Part shown: piece by piece, positions 60,817 to 64,000 of the stretch
Numbering within the stretch: the first letter of the stretch is position 1
Layout of the letters: the number at the start of each line of letters is the position of its first letter
Origin: Flavobacterium sp. M31R6
GTDB taxonomy: Bacteria; Bacteroidota; Bacteroidia; Flavobacteriales; Flavobacteriaceae
Assembly (NCBI RefSeq): GCF_013284035.1
Contig: NZ_CP054141.1
Location: 3,844,001 to 3,908,000, forward strand
Length of the DNA stretch: 64,000 bases
Reading direction: 5' to 3'
The notes under the pieces: generated by a model
What the model saw: the letters and a program-made list of their open reading frames with translations, nothing else
Told to the model about the DNA's origin: nothing
Databases searched by the model: none
Made by a program: the position numbers and the translations under genes

Positions 60817-61277
60817 TATTTTGAATTGAAAATTTGATCAACTTTTACAAAACGGTACTCAAAGATCTCTTTCAGTTTGTTTTTGACAATTAAAGCATTC
60901 ATGATTCGCCCCAAAAACCCCAAAGGCAATGCATAATGTACAACATCGGTCATTTTGACTCCATTTTCAGTTGCCTCAAAAAAATGCTTGTGGTGCCAAA
61001 AACTATAGGGTCCAAAACGTTGTTCGTCTATAAAATAGGATTTGCCTTTTACTTTGGTAATCTCGGTGACCCAATTTAATTTTAATCCCAAAAGGGGAGA
61101 AATTTTGTATTGAATAATTTGTCCAGCATACATCAATTGGTTATCAAAATCGGTGATTTCAAATCCCATAGACACTGGAGTTATTTTTTGCAAATTTCCT
61201 GGACTGGAGAAAAAAGCCCAACATTCATCCAAAGTTGCATTGACATGTTGAACACTTTCTTTTTTATATACTTTCAT
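60816..61277 (-). CDS. SRPBCC-family (START-like) protein
   Basis: The 153-residue protein is a single SRPBCC/CoxG-like domain: VQHVNATLDECWAFFSSPGN, LQKITPVSMGFEITDFD, FGPYSFWHHKHFFEATENGV, KMTDVVHYALPLGFLG. This group is often labelled cell-division inhibitor, without support. It may bind a lipid or carotenoid precursor. It is coupled to its neighbours by a 4-base overlap with the cyclase gene and a 1-base overlap with photolyase. Confidence 0.85.
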   Translation of the reverse strand: MKVYKKESVQHVNATLDECWAFFSSPGNLQKITPVSMGFEITDFDNQLMYAGQIIQYKISPLLGLKLNWVTEITKVKGKSYFIDEQRFGPYSFWHHKHFFEATENGVKMTDVVHYALPLGFLGRIMNALIVKNKLKEIFEYRFVKVDQIFNSK

Positions 61278-61954
61278 TTTTCTCTATCAATTATTTTCAT
61301 CAAAACTAAACTCATCAACAACATTGTAAAAGCATAACCAATATCTTCAACAGGAATTGTTCCCAATCGAATGCCCAAATTCTCGTTATCATTGTAAAAA
61401 ACAACCGGTTCTTCTATAAAACTCCCCGTAAGAATTCCATTTACAAGTAAAAAAGGAATCAAGATGATTAAAAAAGTAATGAAATAGGTTTTTAAAATTG
61501 TAGAAAACTTAAAAACGGCTATTGTTAAAACAATTACAAACAAACTAAGATTTACAAAAGTGTACCATCTATCATAATTTAACACTGTCACTGGAACAAT
61601 GAGAAGCATCAAAAACCAATAAATCTTTTTTACGACAGTATCGCTCAAAGCCACATTGGGCAAGAAATACTGAAAAGAGAAATGAATAAATATACTGGCG
61701 TAAGGGATGCAAATAAAAAAAAGCCACTCCTCTATTGGCAAACCAAAAAATTCTATTCCGGAATGGTATCGTGGATTAAATCTCCAAACTCCCATTTGGG
61801 TAAAAATAATATCCCAAATAATAAAAAATAGCGCCGTTATAATCAAAGAAGGAAAAATGACTTTCCAACGCTTACTGTATTTCATTCTCTTTTCAAAACT
61901 ATACAGAAACGGAATTAAGAACGAAGCAATATTCAAAAAAAGATATAATGACAT
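61274..61954 (-). CDS. Lycopene beta-cyclase, CrtYcd-type (lycopene cyclase domain protein)
   Basis: This 226-residue membrane protein has about seven hydrophobic helices. It resembles the fused CrtYc-CrtYd/CarR-type cyclases, with the diagnostic WRFNPRYHSGIEFFGLPIEE and WLFFICIPYASIFI. Start is the ATG at 61954 (MSLYLFLNIASF), 1 base after the upstream hydroxylase stop; the open frame from 62008 runs into that gene. It closes both ends of lycopene to beta-carotene in the inner membrane. The subgroup is common in Flavobacteria. Confidence 0.85.
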   Translation of the reverse strand: MSLYLFLNIASFLIPFLYSFEKRMKYSKRWKVIFPSLIITALFFIIWDIIFTQMGVWRFNPRYHSGIEFFGLPIEEWLFFICIPYASIFIHFSFQYFLPNVALSDTVVKKIYWFLMLLIVPVTVLNYDRWYTFVNLSLFVIVLTIAVFKFSTILKTYFITFLIILIPFLLVNGILTGSFIEEPVVFYNDNENLGIRLGTIPVEDIGYAFTMLLMSLVLMKIIDREK

Positions 61955-61955
61955 A

Positions 61956-62396
61956 TTAAATTTTATAATATTTGAAAGGCACAAACAACATTCCAAAACA
62001 TTCACCATCCTGTTTCCCTAAATGTTTGTGATGCATTTTGTGGGCCTTACGCAAACCAACTAAATATTTGTTTTTAGTTTTCTTGAACCACTTAAAACGT
62101 TGATGAATCAATACGTCGTGAATCATAAAATAGCAAAAACCGTAAGTTGTTATTCCTAGAGCAATGAAAAATAAATAATTCATTCCGCCCTGTACTCCAA
62201 AATAAAAAAGCACAATACTGGGTATGGCAAAAATCAGAAAGAATATATCATTTCGCTCGAATGTATGCTCATATTTTGGCTGATGATGATCGGCATGAAA
62301 ATACCACATAAGCCCATGCATAATATACTTATGAGTGAGCCATGTAATACATTCCATAAATAAAAAAACACTCAAAAAAATAAAAAAGGAAATCAT
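61956..62396 (-). CDS. crtZ: Beta-carotene hydroxylase, fatty-acid-hydroxylase/sterol-desaturase family
   Basis: The 146-residue membrane di-iron enzyme has the His clusters HKYIMHGLMWYFHADHHQPK, HDVLIHQRF and AHKMHHKHLG. These are the histidine boxes (HX3-4H, HX2-3HH) of CrtZ. It should convert beta-carotene to zeaxanthin, a major yellow pigment of Flavobacteria. It follows crtB by 36 bases and is abutted by the lycopene cyclase gene. Confidence 0.92.
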   Translation of the reverse strand: MISFFIFLSVFLFMECITWLTHKYIMHGLMWYFHADHHQPKYEHTFERNDIFFLIFAIPSIVLFYFGVQGGMNYLFFIALGITTYGFCYFMIHDVLIHQRFKWFKKTKNKYLVGLRKAHKMHHKHLGKQDGECFGMLFVPFKYYKI

Positions 62397-62432
62397 ATTC
62401 TTTTTATTAAATTAAAAATTTACGCATTTTTT

Positions 62433-63272
62433 TTACACCAATTTCAGCTTGTAAGATACGAACGATTGCGCCAACAATCCTGCTTTGGAATAATTGGAAA
62501 CTCGAATTCTTGTATTTCCAATTTCATTACAAGGCGTGTGCTCCAGTTTTTTGAGCAGTTTTTTGTAATAAACATAAGCTGTGTAAACACCAAATTTGGC
62601 TTCCAAAGGTAATTTTACGATTCCTAGGTAGGCAATTCTAAAATCTTCCTCGATTTCCTCGATAATTGCTTTTTTTGACTTTTCACTAAAGGATTTTAAA
62701 TCGACTCCCGGAAAATAATTACGGTTCAATACTAAATTATCATCTTTTAAATCACGAAGGAAATTTACTTTTTGGAAAGCCGAACCCAATCGCATGGCTT
62801 GGTCTTTAAGCTGATTGTATTTGATTTCATCACCTTTGACAAAAACTTTCAGACACATTAGCCCCACTACATCGGCAGAACCATAAATGTATTCGTTGTA
62901 TTCCTCTTTGCTGTGATAATCAGATTTGATTAAATCGAGTTTCATGCTTTTGAGGAACGATTGAATCATTTCGTCCGTAATATTGTATTGCTTAACAGTC
63001 TGCTGAAAGGAATTCAAAATCGGATTCAAACTGATACCCAATTTCATCGCTTTGTAATACTCCGCTTCAAAATCATTAATTAGATTTTCTTTGTCGTAAC
63101 CGTGAAAAGAATCTACAATTTCATCTGCAAAACGCACAAATCCATAGATGCTATAAATGGCATCACGAATGCTGGGCGCCAACATATAAACCGCCATAGA
63201 AAACGAAGTACTGTAATTTTTAGTAACCAATTTACTACACTTGAAAGATACATCATCAAATAATTGTTTCAT
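62433..63272 (-). CDS. crtB: Phytoene synthase
   Basis: This 279-residue prenyltransferase joins two geranylgeranyl diphosphates into phytoene. It has the two Asp-rich motifs FADEIVDSFHGYDKE and FLRDLKDDNLVLNR (in QKVNFLRDLKDD), plus YIYGSADVVGLMCLKVF. Start MKQLFDDVSFKCSKLVTKNY is typical. It lies 118 bases after crtI and first among the colour genes seen whole here. Confidence 0.95.
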   Translation of the reverse strand: MKQLFDDVSFKCSKLVTKNYSTSFSMAVYMLAPSIRDAIYSIYGFVRFADEIVDSFHGYDKENLINDFEAEYYKAMKLGISLNPILNSFQQTVKQYNITDEMIQSFLKSMKLDLIKSDYHSKEEYNEYIYGSADVVGLMCLKVFVKGDEIKYNQLKDQAMRLGSAFQKVNFLRDLKDDNLVLNRNYFPGVDLKSFSEKSKKAIIEEIEEDFRIAYLGIVKLPLEAKFGVYTAYVYYKKLLKKLEHTPCNEIGNTRIRVSNYSKAGLLAQSFVSYKLKLV

Positions 63273-63390
63273 ATGCTTAAATTTATTGTTTTTTATAGGT
63301 CCTATGTAATTGCTTCACCTATTGGCTAAAGCTCGGGTCGCATACCATTATTGGAGTTAATAACCAATTTACGTTATGCTCACTTCATAT

Positions 63391-64000
63391 CTAATGATTT
63401 AAAAGTTGTTTATCTATTAACTCCGACACTAATTTCCCCGAAATCAATGCGGGAGGAACTCCAGGTCCGGGAACGGTTAATTGCCCCGTAAAATATAAGT
63501 TCTTCACTTTGGAACTTTTGAGTTTTGGTCTCAAAAAAGCGGTTTGCAAAAGTGTATTGGCCATCCCATAAGCATTCCCTTTGTATGAATTGTACTCTGA
63601 AACAAAGTCATTTTTACAAAATGATTGCTTAAATATAATACTATTTTTAATTTTTTGTTGTGTTAAAAGTTCGAAACGCTCCATTATTTTATCGAAATAT
63701 TCATTTCTTAAGTCCTCTGTATCAACAATTCCAGGAGCAAGTGGCACCAGAAAAAAACCGGATTCCATGCCTTCTGGAGCCGCTGTTTTATCTGTTAATG
63801 ATGGAAAATTGGCATAAAACAACGGTTCTTTTGGCCATTGTGGCTCGTCATAAATAGCTGCGGCATGTTGCTCAAAATCGACATCAAAAAACAAAGCGTG
63901 ATGCGAAATATTTTTTATTTTTTTATTGAACCCCACATAAAACAATAACGACGATGGAGCAAAAACCCGACTATCCCAATACTTTTCAGAATACGCCCGG
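63391..64000 (-). CDS. crtI: Phytoene desaturase, C-terminal part (cut by the window edge)
   Basis: The frame is open from the window end to the stop at 63391, giving about 202 residues starting AYSEKYWDSRVFAPSSLLFY after the first Arg. SSLLFYVGFNKKIKNISHHA, FYANFPSLTDKTAAPEGMES and GNAYGMANTLLQTAFLRPKL, followed by LYFTGQLTVPGPGVPPALIS, are hallmarks of CrtI-type desaturases. The last holds the FAD-binding C-terminal motif. CrtI desaturates phytoene to lycopene. The start and FAD-binding N-terminus lie outside the window. Confidence 0.93.
   Translation of the reverse strand, partial: RAYSEKYWDSRVFAPSSLLFYVGFNKKIKNISHHALFFDVDFEQHAAAIYDEPQWPKEPLFYANFPSLTDKTAAPEGMESGFFLVPLAPGIVDTEDLRNEYFDKIMERFELLTQQKIKNSIIFKQSFCKNDFVSEYNSYKGNAYGMANTLLQTAFLRPKLKSSKVKNLYFTGQLTVPGPGVPPALISGKLVSELIDKQLLNH

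Noticed and set aside
1..64000. CRISPR array, prophage, insertion sequence or defence island
   Set aside because: No regular spacer-repeat array, no transposase, integrase or phage structural gene, and no defence family other than one toxin-antitoxin pair.

Overview
The window looks like a chromosomal segment of a Flavobacterium-type bacterium (Bacteroidota, Flavobacteriia). The genus is inferred, not proven. The DNA is AT-rich. Genes lack obvious Shine-Dalgarno sequences, and many are preceded by the Bacteroidota -7 promoter element TAnnTTTG. Short lipoproteins with an L-x-S-C type lipobox are common, and the protein families (DUF2490, DUF4252, DUF2256, YVTN-propeller lipoproteins, TonB receptors, CrtYcd-type lycopene cyclase) fit this group. 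No rRNA, CRISPR array, prophage or transposase is visible.

Region 1 (1-13.5 kb) is mostly housekeeping and mostly on the minus strand: a frameshifted antiporter fragment, NAD malic enzyme, a DUF2490 barrel, a secreted endonuclease-like protein, a secreted protein of the family often mislabelled asparagine synthetase B, a NarL-type two-component pair, dnaB, accA, an EamA exporter, an LptF/G permease and tgt. Region 2 (13.6-20.4 kb) holds an NTF2-like lipoprotein, two rhodaneses, a split transketolase, an FKBP lipoprotein, an S4 RNA-binding protein, a phosphoribosyltransferase, aroK and three tRNAs (Lys, Lys, Leu). Region 3 (21-25.1 kb) is a molybdenum hydroxylase operon: a [2Fe-2S] subunit, a Tat-exported Mo subunit, an XdhC-like protein and a MobA-like nucleotidyltransferase. 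Region 4 (25.3-29.2 kb) has an ECF sigma/putative anti-sigma/two DUF4252 operon and an S41 peptidase.

Region 5 (29.4-40.8 kb) is a vitamin B12 acquisition and remodelling locus. A cobalamin riboswitch precedes a BtuB-like TonB receptor, followed by a BtuG-like propeller lipoprotein. CobC, CobS, a BluB-CobT fusion and CobU assemble the nucleotide loop. BtuF, BtuC and BtuD-like transporter genes follow, with a CHMI-family isomerase gene between permease and ATPase. A YoeB-type toxin-antitoxin pair sits between the riboswitch and cobC. No corrin-ring genes are seen, so salvage with self-made dimethylbenzimidazole is the likely role.

Region 6 (40.9-52.6 kb) is mixed: a methyltransferase, trmL, a pseudouridine synthase, a second ECF sigma factor followed by a large membrane-anchored protein with a C-terminal barrel, lipoproteins, rmuC, an acyl-CoA thioesterase, YceI, and a TIGR01777 epimerase divergent from a TetR gene.

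Region 7 (52.7-64 kb) looks like a light-response island. On the plus strand are TetR, an ABC1/AarF kinase, DUF2256, a divergent photolyase/cryptochrome-family protein, DUF2805, an SDR, folE and an SDR-DUF2867 protein. On the minus strand a run reads crtI (cut by the window edge), crtB, crtZ, lycopene cyclase, an SRPBCC protein and a canonical photolyase. Antioxidant carotenoid synthesis and DNA photorepair are therefore likely cotranscribed. Several short, hairpin-forming intergenic repeats are scattered through the window. One of them appears to have been absorbed as the linker of the BluB-CobT fusion.
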